Source: Neoconidiobolus thromboides FSU 785
Taxonomy: Eukaryota; Entomophthoromycota; Entomophthoromycetes; Entomophthorales; Neoconidiobolaceae
Assembly: GCA_025603075.1 (NCBI GenBank)
Contig: MU626370.1
Coordinates: forward strand, 1 to 64,000
Length of the DNA: 64,000 bases
Direction: 5' to 3'
Shown here: positions 41,619 to 52,752 of the stretch, in pieces
Layout: every line of letters begins with the position of its first letter
How positions within the stretch are numbered: position 1 is the stretch's first letter
Program-made: the position numbers and the translations under genes
The notes under the pieces: model-generated
Told to the model about the DNA's origin: nothing
The model's database searches: none
The model's input: the letters and a program-made list of their open reading frames with translations, nothing else

Positions 41619-44495
41619 TCACATCAGTGAGCAATCTTTTTTCTCCTTTTTTTCTTTTTTCTCCTTCTTGGAGTCCGAGTTATTTGAAGAATATGTGAAA
41701 TTTGTGTCGCCATAGTTTGTGCTTGCTAATTTAGAATTATATCCGTTTACACTTCCATTATAAGTTTGGGTATGAACGGATCCTGGTTGTGAATGTATAA
41801 GGTTTTGATACCCCTGTGTTTGAGACTTATTACGTGATTTTTCCATTCGCTCTTTTAATTCTTCTAACCTCTTTTTAGCTGGGTCAAACCCTTGATTAGC
41901 AGCAGATTCATAACAGCGCATTGCAGCCTGCATATCTTTATAAAATACACCTTCCCCCCTTTCGTGGCATGCCCCTAAGTTAAACATAGCAAATGGAGAT
42001 CCAAGGTCAGCAGCTTTAGTATACCATTCAACTGCAGAAAATGAGTCTTGTGCAACCCCTCGACCTGTTTGATAGCATTGGGCTAGATTAGTCATTGCAG
42101 AAGCATTATTTTGCTTCGCCGCCATTAAATAATATTCAAATGCTTTTTCAGGGTTTATTTCAACACCTTTACCAGCGGAATAGCAAGTTCCTACATTCGA
42201 TTGTGCATCTGGGTTACCTTTATCTGCTAGTTTCAAATAACATTTAAAGCTTTCTTGTTCTGAGGGTTGAACGCCCAAACCATCACGATAGCACGAAGCT
42301 AAAGCTAATGTAGCTTGTGAATGCCCTTCTTCGGAGGCATGATAAAACCATCTAAAGGCTTGTATATGATCTGCTTGAACTCCGTTTCCGTTAAAATAAC
42401 ATGATGCCAACATATACATACCTTCGGATTGTCCAGATTCGGCAGCAAGTTTTGAATAATGGTAACCAAGGTCATTGTTTACACTGGTTCCTTGGCCTTT
42501 AAGAAAACACTGAGCCAATGCACATTGAGCACGTGCGTTACCCTGATCAGCTGCTCTTCTAAACCATTCAAGTGCTTGATTAGAATCCTTTTCTACACCA
42601 TGGCCCATGAAAAATGAAATAGCAACTGACCTTTGTGCTCCTGGATGTCCTTGTTCAGCTGCTTTACGGAACCATTTATAAGCTTCTTCATAAGATTGTT
42701 TAACTCCCCTACCGTTTGCATAACATTCACCAAGATTGTGTTGTGCAGCTGGATTGTCCTGCATGGCTGCCTTTTTAAACCATCCAGCAGCCTCTTGTCT
42801 ATCTTTAGGTGCTCCAAGGCCAAAGTAATAACATGAACCAACATTATTTTGAGCACGAGCATGACCCTGGAAAGCTGCTTTACGGAACCATTTAAGGGCT
42901 TCCTCATCATCTGGCAATAAACCTATACCATGTTTATACATAATACCAAGAGAAAATTGGGCATCACTATGTCCCTTTTCTGCGGCCTTTAAATATAATT
43001 CATGGGCCTTGGTATATTCTTTATCTACACCTTCACCGTTATAATAATGGTATCCAAGTAAGTAAAGTGCTTGAGGGAACTCTTTTTCAGCGGATGCTTT
43101 CAAATAAGAAATGGCTTTCGAGATATCTACAGGTACCCCCAACCCAAGAGCATAACATTCTCCAAGAGAACATTGGGCGGCTGGGGAGCCTAAACGGGCA
43201 GCTTTGTTAAATAAAGCCAATGCCCTTGAATTATCCGGATCTTCAACTCCATAGCCAAACCTATACATAATACCTAAGCGAGTAATGCCCTCAAGGTTAC
43301 CTAGATTTGCAGCCTTTTGATAATAGTTTAAAGAAGCACGATAATTTCTACTTAAGCGTGCACCTTCGAAATATAAAGTCCCAACGGCCATATAAAAATC
43401 ACCCAAATCATCGTCAGGATCCTTCTTCACAATAGCAAATAAATCATCCTTAACCCCTTCATTTTCTTTATCCTTTTCAAAATGAGTTAATAACACTTCA
43501 AATTTATTTTCATCAATTGGACCAAACATGCCGGTTTTAGTGTTTAGTGAAGTGGGCTCATAAAATTTAGTCCCAAAAATAGTTCCAAGATCTTGTGCAT
43601 CAGCTGCATGAATGTTTGTTTCATATAGCCCCATTGAGCGCTTAAGAAGTAGTCCAATTTCATCAGCATAGGGTCTCATCACTGGATCTGGGTGTTGACA
43701 TCTACGCATTAAACTTTCATAATTTGGGGGAGTTGTTGGTGGAACATCTTCAATTATACCTTCTTGCTTATAAAATCCAATTTTAGAAACATCGGCCGCT
43801 TTTTGGTAAGGCCTCATACATGCACTAATTTCCCACATAACTACCCCCAATGCATAGACATCGGTTTTTTTACTTGGTTCTACACCAAATTTTTGAAAAA
43901 TTTCTGGAGCCATCCATAAAGGGGATCCAGCACCCATAAAAGTGAGTCCTTGTGTCATGCCTATATCTTTCTCAACACGACAAACACCAAAATCGGCAAT
44001 CTTCGCTCTTAAATTTTCGCCATCAATTTCAACTAACACATTATCTGATTTTATATCACGATGAATAATGTTTTTAGCATGAATAAAGTCCAATCCAAGC
44101 GCTATTTCCATTGTTAATTTTTGACGAGTAGCCCAGTTGTACTTATGAAAGTCGTTTTGAATTAATTTAGCCAAATCTTTACCATTAACATATTCCATTA
44201 ATAAACAGGTACGGTTTTTATCATCAATACAGGTACCTACAAATTGAACAATATAAGGCGAATGTCCCAAAGTGGCTAAAGTTTTTGCTTCAAGTTTTAA
44301 TGAAGCTACTATCTTTTTCATTTTATTGACATTATCTCCATTCATATTTAATTGTTTCATAGCACATATCATACCAGCATATTTTACTAGGTAAACCGAT
44401 CCGAAGGCACCTTTCCCTAACTCCCTTTCTTTTGTTACAAGGTTAAAATCAATGGTTTCATGAAACTTTGCAGCTGTTGCTTGCATAGCTTGCAT
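41619..44495 (-). CDS. Sel1-repeat protein kinase 3 with polybasic CaaX tail
   Basis: Intronless, 958 residues. The kinase domain is about 16-300: glycine loop GKGAFGSV from G27, K47 (CAMK), HRDIKSDN with D147, DFG at D168, GAGSPLWMAPEIF and ALGVVMWEISACMRPY, a TKL-like layout. About 14 Sel1 repeats occupy roughly 365-880, matching kinases 1 and 2 in number and spacing. A charged coiled segment (KKRLEELKERMEKSRNK) and a low-complexity serine/asparagine linker follow. The chain ends KKEKKEKKEKKDCSLM: a lysine-rich run directly before a CaaX box ending in methionine, which favours farnesylation. This is the same arrangement that takes K-Ras-type GTPases to the plasma membrane. Nearest relatives are the kinases at 11533 and 21881; pathway unknown. 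Confidence 0.9.
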   Translation of the reverse strand: MQAMQATAAKFHETIDFNLVTKERELGKGAFGSVYLVKYAGMICAMKQLNMNGDNVNKMKKIVASLKLEAKTLATLGHSPYIVQFVGTCIDDKNRTCLLMEYVNGKDLAKLIQNDFHKYNWATRQKLTMEIALGLDFIHAKNIIHRDIKSDNVLVEIDGENLRAKIADFGVCRVEKDIGMTQGLTFMGAGSPLWMAPEIFQKFGVEPSKKTDVYALGVVMWEISACMRPYQKAADVSKIGFYKQEGIIEDVPPTTPPNYESLMRRCQHPDPVMRPYADEIGLLLKRSMGLYETNIHAADAQDLGTIFGTKFYEPTSLNTKTGMFGPIDENKFEVLLTHFEKDKENEGVKDDLFAIVKKDPDDDLGDFYMAVGTLYFEGARLSRNYRASLNYYQKAANLGNLEGITRLGIMYRFGYGVEDPDNSRALALFNKAARLGSPAAQCSLGECYALGLGVPVDISKAISYLKASAEKEFPQALYLLGYHYYNGEGVDKEYTKAHELYLKAAEKGHSDAQFSLGIMYKHGIGLLPDDEEALKWFRKAAFQGHARAQNNVGSCYYFGLGAPKDRQEAAGWFKKAAMQDNPAAQHNLGECYANGRGVKQSYEEAYKWFRKAAEQGHPGAQRSVAISFFMGHGVEKDSNQALEWFRRAADQGNARAQCALAQCFLKGQGTSVNNDLGYHYSKLAAESGQSEGMYMLASCYFNGNGVQADHIQAFRWFYHASEEGHSQATLALASCYRDGLGVQPSEQESFKCYLKLADKGNPDAQSNVGTCYSAGKGVEINPEKAFEYYLMAAKQNNASAMTNLAQCYQTGRGVAQDSFSAVEWYTKAADLGSPFAMFNLGACHERGEGVFYKDMQAAMRCYESAANQGFDPAKKRLEELKERMEKSRNKSQTQGYQNLIHSQPGSVHTQTYNGSVNGYNSKLASTNYGDTNFTYSSNNSDSKKEKKEKKEKKDCSLM

Positions 44496-45117
44496 CTCTA
44501 ATAAGCTAAAGTTAGGATAAATCAGGGAATCACTAAAGTTAATTACTTGAAGTTATTTGATATTATTTAAAGTTAATAATTAAAAAAATAAAAGTTAATT
44601 ATATTTTGGCAATTTATCCATAACACATAAATAATGGAGTTTTTAACCAATCATTATTTGCTATTTTATAGAAAGAAGTAGGGAGTTTTATCAATGTTAG
44701 AACACTATCATAGTTGAATTTTCTATTTTTAGAAAAAACGGAGCTTTATTATCATGCCCCCAAACATTTTAAAAGCTACACTAATAAAATTAAAATGTTA
44801 TATTAAAAATTAAAATAACTCTTAAAAAAATAGCTTACACAATAAATACATAGTGACTTTGTAATTGTGGGTCAACTATTTATCACTTACACAGTATTGA
44901 GTCAAAAGCAACGAGGTCTATTATCCTAAAATTCTATAATTTATTCCTTATATTTGTATAAATATTTGTAGTGTATGTTAAATTTTTCAATAATAAAAAT
45001 AACATTAAGACTTAATAAATTAAACACATCATTATAATTAAAAAAGTAAAAGTGTATTAAGGCCTAAAAACAAACTGTTATAACACAAATGAGGTATTTT
45101 AAGACTTTCAACATAAT

Positions 45118-45224
45118 ATATGAGGATGTATTTTTGTGTTTAAGAATTTTACTAACAAATTTTCCACTCAAATAGCGCTTAAAAAATGGAAAAATAATGA
45201 AACCAAAAAAAACAGCCCCATATA
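45118..45224 (-). mobile_element. Short hairpin element, copy 15
   Basis: ATATGAGGATGTATTTTTG start, CTCAAATAGCGCTTAAAAAA core, ACAGCCCCATAT end; close to consensus. Confidence 0.82.
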
Positions 45225-46055
45225 AAAAATAAGACAACTGAGGGATAAAAATAAAGCTGCTAAATAATTAAAGTACTTGATGGTTTGACCATGAATTCTT
45301 ATTGTGTAGCATTTAGAACCATACATATCATAGAAGTATGTTTAATTCAAAATTGTGTATCTTTTGAATAAAGCCCCATTTAATAACCTATTGGAATCAT
45401 TTTTATATAGCGTTAAGTTTTTAAAATCTATTAAACCTTAAAATATTTATAAATAAGCCATTTAAAATGGCAATACATTTACTCAAACCTCTTATTAGAT
45501 TTGAAGGTAAATATCAACATTTTATCTACTTTTCTATATTGACTATCCTTCTGTTTTTTAAGCTTGAAGCTAGAACAATAACTATTCGAAATAATTATAA
45601 ATCCTCATGTACAGATATATTCAAAAAAAAGTCTTATATATTAATAAAGATGGAAATCGTATATATCAGTTATATACTGTTATAATAAATACATCGTTTT
45701 AATTCAAAAATGTGTCTTTTGATGCTATTCATAAAAATGTAAGGATTTTTTTTAATAATTTCGCTAATAATTTTCGAGGTTTAATTTTGAAAGCAGGCAA
45801 AATACCAGAAGGAAAAAAATACTTGTACATTTATTAAATGTTTTGATGAATACTTTTAAAATGTATAAGCGTTAAATGGATATCAATTGAAAATCGAGTT
45901 AACATAAAAATGTCTACGATACTCTTATATTGAGTTTGGATTCATCAAGTTATTATTTTTTGATACAACAATTAGTATACCAATTTACTTCGTGTGTTTT
46001 GAGTTGTTAACTACTTTTATTTCAATGAGATATTAAATATTTATCAAAGAACATT

Positions 46056-46193
46056 ATTTGAGGATTTTTTTTAAAATTTTACTAACAATTTTTCCACTCA
46101 AACAGCACTTAAAAAATGGGTAACAATGTTTCTGCTTAAATAGTGCTTAAAAGGCGGGAAAAATAATGAAACCAAAAAAATCATCCCCATATA
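46056..46193 (-). mobile_element. Short hairpin element, copy 16 (internal core duplication)
   Basis: Starts ATTTGAGGATTTTTTT and ends TCATCCCCATAT. The core is present twice, CTCAAACAGCACTTAAAAAA and CTTAAATAGTGCTTAAAAGG, so it is about 30 bp longer than others. Confidence 0.75.
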
Positions 46194-46427
46194 ATACCTA
46201 TTTTTCCTGTTTTTATTTAATTTTTAAATTGTTAATAATTGGACTTTTATATTTTGATATAATATCAGTTTATTATAACATTATGCCAGCTTTTGAAAAT
46301 TTACTTTCAGTAACGAAAAATCTATTAATACTCCCAATATTTATAAATTTAAAACAATTCGTTAATATATAAATATCGATATAGTTAGCTATAGATTATA
46401 AAAAAATTAAATTACAAGCCAAAAAAA

Positions 46428-46534
46428 TATATAGGGGTGTTTTTTCTATTTCAACATTTCTCCATTTTTAAGCGCTATTTGAGTGGAAAGATTGCTAGTA
46501 AAATTCTTAAACAAAAAAATCCATCCCTATATTA
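46428..46534 (+). mobile_element. Short hairpin element, copy 17
   Basis: ATATAGGGGTGTTTTTTC start, CCATTTTTAAGCGCTATTTG core, CCATCCCTATAT end, opposite in orientation to copy 16 and 234 bp away. Confidence 0.8.
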
Positions 46535-47947
46535 TTTCAGAGCTCTTGTATTTATTTTTAGTTGTATTACATGATTCTATCAAACATATTATTTAATTTA
46601 TTGAAAATCATGCTTGGAAAAAAGCTTACTTTAAGCTCTATCTCTGGCATTACATCTAATTTTTTATTATAGGGAGAATATATATAGTTTAATTAAATAT
46701 TTAAAATAGCACAAGAATAAATTTTAATAATGAAATAATAAAACGCCTGTGTTTGTTAATCTTTTTGTTATTTTATTGATTTTTTATATAGCATAGAAAT
46801 TAAAAAATTTAATAGTTTCTAAATAAAAAATCCATGTTTTTTAAAATACCTGTGAACTATGTTTATACATAATCTTAGTAAAAATACTTTACCTTAAGCA
46901 AATAATTTAATGCTCATAATTAAAGTTGTAGTTAAGCTTTTTATTTACTTACTATTTTAATGTTATCAGCTTTTAATATTTCAAAGTTTAAAGATAGTAT
47001 GAAAACAATAAAACCTTTTAAATAAGCAACAAAAATATTTAAAAATATCTTGTAAAATATACTTATATAAGTTAGACTTTTATAAAATCTGTTGTTTAAG
47101 TTAAATTCTTGTTTCTTTTTAAATAAAAAACATAACTACAAAATTTTTATATTAACGTGATGACTCAACTAATAATATTGTACTATATTAGTGATAACAA
47201 ACCACTCCCTCTAGAACATAACAAATATCATATTTAGCAAAAAAAAAACTGGAATACATCAGTTGTCTCATACTATAGATTAAAACAAAATTAGGTATAC
47301 TATAATACTGTACCTACTTAAAGCCTCTGGGTAATTCCAAGAGGCAATGTTAAAATCGACTTTGGTTGTAAAAGATGCTTAAAATGATAATATACATATA
47401 TCATCTTAGTTTATTTATTTGTTAATACAATAAGTTTGATACGAAAACTGCAAAAATACAATATTTATAATGTTCTGAAGTGAGTATTATAATGTGATCA
47501 AAAGGACAACTAAATTAATCTATTTTGATAATTTAAACTAGTTTAAAGTGATTTATATTCATAATTTGATGATTACAAAAGTAACTATTAATATATTAAA
47601 ATTTAATAAGCATTAAGCGCTATCAAACAAATCGCCATAATATCCATGTTTGCTATGTATTAACTGCAGCAAAATAAATCACTTGAACTATAGTTGACTA
47701 AAAGCTAAACTCAGGATAATTAATAAAAAACGAAGGAATGATAAAAAACCTACCTATACTTACCGCTTTGATGTAAAACTATTTAAACAAAGTCTATATT
47801 TAAAAGTACAAAAAAAACAATAATGGTAAATCAAAACCTTAGAATAAAATTAAAAATTGAGCTTCAGATATTAAAATAAATTGCAATATAATTTTAAACC
47901 AAGAGTAAAAGAATTATAAGTCTAAAAAATAATAAATTTCATAAAAC

Positions 47948-48855
47948 TTAATTCCAGGGTCCAACATCAGATCTTTGACATCCTTGAGGGCATGAGCATT
48001 TACCACCAAACTCTTTAGGTAAATTTTCCAAATCAACATCTTTTTCAAGCACAGATTTATAACTACCACCTAAAAGGTCAATCTTAGAGAGGGTGACGGG
48101 GTCTAAGAAAGGTTTGACTAAACTAAAGACTCCTCTGAATAAAAATGGGGCATTGATAATAACCATCTATGAAAAATAAGCATCAAATTATAAAAAACAA
48201 ACAAAATTTTTACCTTTCCCATCATTTCTGGATAATAATCTTGAGCAATCTTAGCAGTCTCTTTGACGAAAGGAAGTACAGTTGTTGCTTGAGATAAAGC
48301 CACATCCTTTAAATCTAAAATGGTATAACATTGTTCGATGTGTTTACCAGCCTTTTCAGAACAAGCTGGGAATTTCTTATTTTGTAAAATTTCATAACCG
48401 ACGATAAAATGTTTAAGCATTAAATTTAAGGCTTTATCGTATTTTACGTTAGCATCTTTTTCATCTGGACAAAGGATATCAAACATTTTATTAACATTTA
48501 CCTTACCAATTTGCTCAATATAAAGTGGTCGTCCCATCTTATCTACTTGATGATAAAATCTTGGATATATAGCCGTAACTTCTTCTTCATGAGGTAATTT
48601 ATATTCTTTAACCAAATTATCAACATCCCATTCCTTTCTCCAATTTTCAAAGTTACTAAGCATCTCAAAAGCAGCGTCTAAATTAAACTTACGTGCCCTT
48701 AAAAACCTTAATAAAAAATGGTCGTCATGTCTTTCTGGATAAAAGATACCAGCTGCGGTTAAACGTTCTTTAAATTCTGCGAGAGCTTGTTCTTGGTCTC
48801 CGGTGAGGCAGCCAACTCTTCCGGTACCCGGTTTCATTTCAATTACTTTGGACAT
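47948..48855 (-). CDS. Sec14-type phosphatidylinositol/phosphatidylcholine transfer protein, two exons
   Basis: Exchanges PI and PC between membranes, coupling lipid metabolism to Golgi export. Exons 48855-48214 and 48166-47948, intron 47 nt, give 286 residues. The CRAL-TRIO N-terminal helices are at about 20-75 (LLRFLRARKFNLDAAFEML). The lipid-binding CRAL-TRIO domain is about 95-245 (FYHQVDKMGRPLYIEQIGKVN, YTILDLKD, and DYYPEMMGK|MVIINAPFLF rebuilt across the intron). The C-terminus has KEFGGKCSCPQGCQRSDVGPWN, the tail typical of yeast Sec14. Length is close to the fungal norm of about 300. The start gives a normal short lead of about twenty residues. No oddities. Confidence 0.92.
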
Positions 48856-50089
48856 ATTAAAGAGATAGGTTTTTTTTAGTAGTAACTGATAAACAAATTT
48901 AAGTTAAAAATGTTGTTTAGTTGTGGCTTAATATAGTTTAAACTTGCCTTTTATTGGTTTGATTGGAACATGAATAGAATAGTATTTGTTGATATTTTAT
49001 TGGTTTGATTCAGTTTAAAAATTTTAATCCTGCCAATCAAATATATTATTGTAAGTTGGTTTCTAATGCTTGTTCTTGATTGTTTCTTAATTAAACTCAC
49101 CACTCTAATTAAAATTTCTATATGCAATTAATTAAAATATGGCTAACCACATATATTTAATTATTTTTACTGTTGCGAAAATTACTTTGACTCAAATGCT
49201 TACAAAATAGCTATTATAATTTATTTTATTCATTATAAAGTATTAAGAAGCCAAAAAGTATTTGATTTGAGATGAACTTGACACTAAACTAATTTCAAAT
49301 AGCACTATATAGCGTAAGCCTTATAAACATATGTTGAAAAAGTATTTTCAAACATAGTAGTTTATTTACATAACTAAAATAATTATTGTCACTAAAATTC
49401 ATAAAGTAATCTTTATACTTGAATATCCAATAGTATATTTTTCCCATTAAAAGATGTCATTCTAGGTTGATTATTCTGCATTTTCGAACTTATTCAAACT
49501 ACCTCCGAAATGTTACAGTATAATAGTTTAAGAATATTAAGAACAAATTGTAAATAAAAGATATAGAATGTACAATAAATAGGCACATAGGGAAGTTAAT
49601 AAGCTTTCAGTATATCTGTTTTTCAGTTAGTTTAATTTGGTTAAATCCTTTGTATAAACTCCAATTGTAGTTTTTGACATTAAAGTGGTATATAATTTGA
49701 AGATAAACTCAATTTAAAAATAAAAACAAAAATTGATTATCTATTATATAAAAGATTACTATATTAGTTTTACTATAAGCTATTTTTAAATTACTTTGAA
49801 AAAAATTGTAGTCGACTAAAATAATAAGCTAATACATTTTAATAAATATCTGGTTTGGCATTTTAAAATAAAAATAAATGAGTATTACTAAAAATAAGAA
49901 CTTTATCAACAAACACTTGTTAAATAATTTATGCTGTTTTATCAAAAGTTAAATAAGAAAGTATGATACTTAATACTTCTATTTGATTTGAGGTTTAAAA
50001 TTATATTTCACAATTGAAAAAATCATTGAAGTTGTTATTTTATTTAATCTAAAAACCTTTCTACTATTACAAAACAAAAGTACTTTGCT
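48856..50089. other. AT-rich intergenic stretch
   Basis: No gene or repeat seen; includes the Sec14 promoter side. The tRNA-Lys gene begins at its right end. Confidence 0.45.
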
Positions 50090-50162
50090 AGCCTAATATG
50101 GGGCTCGAACCCATGACCCTGAGATTAAAAGTCTCATGCTCTACCGACTGAGCTAATCAGGC
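50090..50162 (-). tRNA. tRNA-Lys (TTT)
   Basis: Minus strand. Acceptor GCCTGAT pairs with ATTAGGC (one G-T). The D-arm is TAGCTCAGTCGGTAGAGC, anticodon stem TGAGA/TCTCA with loop CTTTTAA (anticodon TTT), and the T-arm has GGTTCGAGCCC. 73 nt with discriminator T; no intron. Confidence 0.97.
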
Positions 50163-50659
50163 TTGTTATTGTATCACATGAAAAAAATATTTAAAGCTTC
50201 AGAAAACTTTTGTACTTATTTTTTAATGTTTTTTGCTAGTTATGAATAAATTTTTTTAATAATCCTAGCTATCTGATGGCTTCAATCTCTGGCCAATGAT
50301 TGAATTTGTATCTTACTCGCCTTTATATCTTTCATTGCTGCTCTTTGTTATTCTTTGTTTAACTCAAAGAATAGCAGACACGCTTTAAAGCCAATGGATT
50401 CTAATAATCTTTTAATTTCCACCAATTCATTCGCTCCTCACAATTTTGAGAGCCAATCAAATGTAACAATTGAAACTTGGTGATTGAATGCTTGAACTTA
50501 AACTCCAATTTTTAAAACACGAAAAAAAACACATTGTCATTGAATTTTGAAATTCAATTTTTAAATTTAATTTTCAATATAAAAAATAAATTGAAATTGA
50601 AATTGAAACTTCATATTTCTATAACAATTACTTTTTATAAAAAAATAAAATAGGACGCG
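50163..50659. other. Upstream region of the MBF-type factor
   Basis: Intergenic and probably 5' leader. The last 130 bp show a repeated TTGAAATTGAAATT pattern. ACGCG immediately precedes the ATG but lacks the final T of the MCB consensus ACGCGT. Confidence 0.4.
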
Positions 50660-52752
50660 ATGAATCAACAGCCAATAGTACGAATAACGAATGTAGCCAC
50701 TATACCAACAGATGAATTATCTCCCCCAGAATCTAATAATCAACGGTATTTAGCACCTTATCCAGCGCCTTCTCATACAGGTAAAGAAAACCCGCTACCA
50801 GAGATGACGTTATATCGAGCCAATTATTCAGGTAAAGAAGTGATGGAAATCGAAATCGATGGTATCAATTGTATGAGGCGGTTAGAAGATAGTTGGATCA
50901 ATGTAACTCAGTTATTAAAAGTAGCTGGTTATGAAAAATCAAAAAGGATTAAAGTGTTAGAAAAAGAAGTATTTAATATGAAAGAACATGAAAAGGTACA
51001 AGGAGGCTATGGTAAATATCAAGGTACTTGGTAAGTCTTGAATTTATTTTAATTTATTTTGAGCTTTTATTAATCTTTCGTAGGATACCTTTTGATGTAG
51101 GAGTGCGAATAGCTAAACGACATGGAGTATATGATAGGGTTAAATTATTATTAGATGTCGATATTAAATACGCTATGAATTTACCCGAAAAAAAATTGCC
51201 CCATGGCGCCACTGTAGCTCGAAGAAGTACTTCAGTTCATAATCCTATCACTAAAGTCATTAAAAATAAAGTGAAACCGCTACCAAGGTCAAAGAGTGAT
51301 GGTAAGAGTTTAAGGGACACATTATATAAAATAAATCTTAATGCAGCTGTTAAACCAGGCAGTAATAATAATAACAGTATACAAGAAAAACAAAAAAAGA
51401 TGATTCAATTAACAAAGGAGGCTCAAATGGAAAAAGTGAAAAATCTATGGTTAAGGAATTTTTTAGAGGGGGAAGGGACTGATAATTATTTACCTGATTC
51501 TCTTTTAAACACCGATACTGGCTTAGTCAATGTTCCTTTGGATACTCATGGTCATACAGCTATTCATTATGCAGCCTCAATGGGAAGATCTAAAGCATTA
51601 ACACAATTAATTGCTATAGGTTATTTACCCAATACTATTTCTAAAACAGGCATAACTCCGTTAATGCGATGTGTTATTTATTCGCATTCTTATCAACTTA
51701 AAAATTTTGATTGGATATTAGCGGAATTAGAATGTAGTTTATTAGTTGAAGATAATTCTCATAGAAATGTACTTCATCATTGTGTTATTGCAGGGAACCA
51801 AAGACATCATTATCAAGCTAGCTATTACTATTTAACAAAGATAGTTAGTAGTATTCGTGGGTTAGGGTCAAAGTGTCATAAAATTATAAACGGTCAAGAT
51901 AGTAACCTGGATACCCCTTGTCATTTGGCTGCTAGATTAGAGTATTTTGATATGGTTAAACTATTTTATGATAATGGAGCAAATTTGCAGATTAAAAATA
52001 GTTCATTTTTATCCGTTTTGGATTATTTACCTACACATGTAAGTTTATTATTATTATTTAAAAATGGAGATACTAATTTTTTTTAGGTTATGGAAAAATA
52101 TTTCTTACAAGGCAAAGAACCTGAACAAATAAAAACTCAAGATCAAGGTCAAGATCAAATCCAAAATGAAAATCAAGAACGAGATCAAGCTCAAGCCCAA
52201 ATTCAAGATCAGAAACAACCCCATAGTCAATCTTATAGTCAATCTCATAGTCAACTTCAAAGCCAAGCCCAAATTCAAAGTGAAGAACAAGAGCCATTCC
52301 AAATCGAATATACATCAGATTTACCAAGCAGGATAGAAAGCGATGTTAGTAGTCCAGAGCAAGCTTTAAAAGAAAGGATAGCGTTGGACTCCAAGATGGA
52401 TAGACGGAAAGGGGACTTAATTAGTGGTAAATTTATAAGTTATAAATCATTTTATAAAAAGTTAATGTTTTTATTGTTAGCTGTAGAATTATTTTCTAAA
52501 GAAATGAAAGAAGAACATGAATTTCAATTGCATCAAAAGGATATACTGATTGAAGATCTAAAAAATCAATTAGAGTTAACTAATAGGAAATTAAGAAATA
52601 TTACATTGGCCTATAATGCTTCGAGTGCTGTATTAGCTATAGCTAAGAACACTCCTTCTCTTAAAAAATATTTAATTCCTCCACCTACCCCACAACATAA
52701 TCCGATAAGGATAGAAAATGAATCAGATGAGTTGGAGTTTGATATGGAATGA
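50660..52752 (+). CDS. APSES/KilA-N transcription factor with ankyrin repeats (Mbp1/Res type)
   Basis: Fungal G1/S regulator binding MCB- or SCB-type sites as part of MBF/SBF. Exons 50660-51030, 51084-52038 and 52087-52752, introns 53 and 48 nt, give 663 residues. The APSES DNA-binding domain is about 48-150: [51 protein letters not shown] rebuilt across the first intron. Ankyrin repeats run about 277-440 ([51 protein letters not shown]). A glutamine-rich low-complexity segment is at about 450-510, and a predicted coiled coil at about 565-615 would pair with a Swi6-like partner. Domain order matches Mbp1, Swi4 and Res1/2; which of these is orthologous cannot be told. Proline-rich N-terminal lead of about 45 residues. 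Confidence 0.92.
52128..52290 (+). repeat. Glutamine-coding low-complexity tract inside the MBF-type gene
   Basis: Irregular CAA/CAG repeats with GAT, AGT and GCC interruptions encode alternating QDQ, QSQ and QAQ dipeptides. The repeat also opens long frames on the opposite strand, which are artefacts. Confidence 0.8.

Larger units (their letters stand above)
44496..47947. other. Long intergenic stretch with three short elements
   Basis: 3.4 kb, very AT-rich. Elements lie at 45118-45224, 46056-46193 and 46428-46534; a possible very diverged relic is at 45735-45805. The plus-strand frames at 45467-45685 and 46166-46372 are low-complexity, the second starting within an element. No gene accepted. 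Confidence 0.5.

Noticed and set aside
45467-45685. 72-codon plus-strand frame
   Set aside because: Low-complexity; no signal, domain or promoter context.
45735-45805. Possible twentieth hairpin element
   Set aside because: Only a T-rich stretch and AATTTCGCTAATAATTTTCG resemble the element; termini are missing.
46166-46372. 68-codon plus-strand frame
   Set aside because: Starts within an element copy; AT-rich chance frame.
52088-52327. Long minus-strand frames opposite the glutamine tract
   Set aside because: CAA/CAG repeats read backwards give leucine/phenylalanine-rich frames; artefact of the real plus-strand gene.
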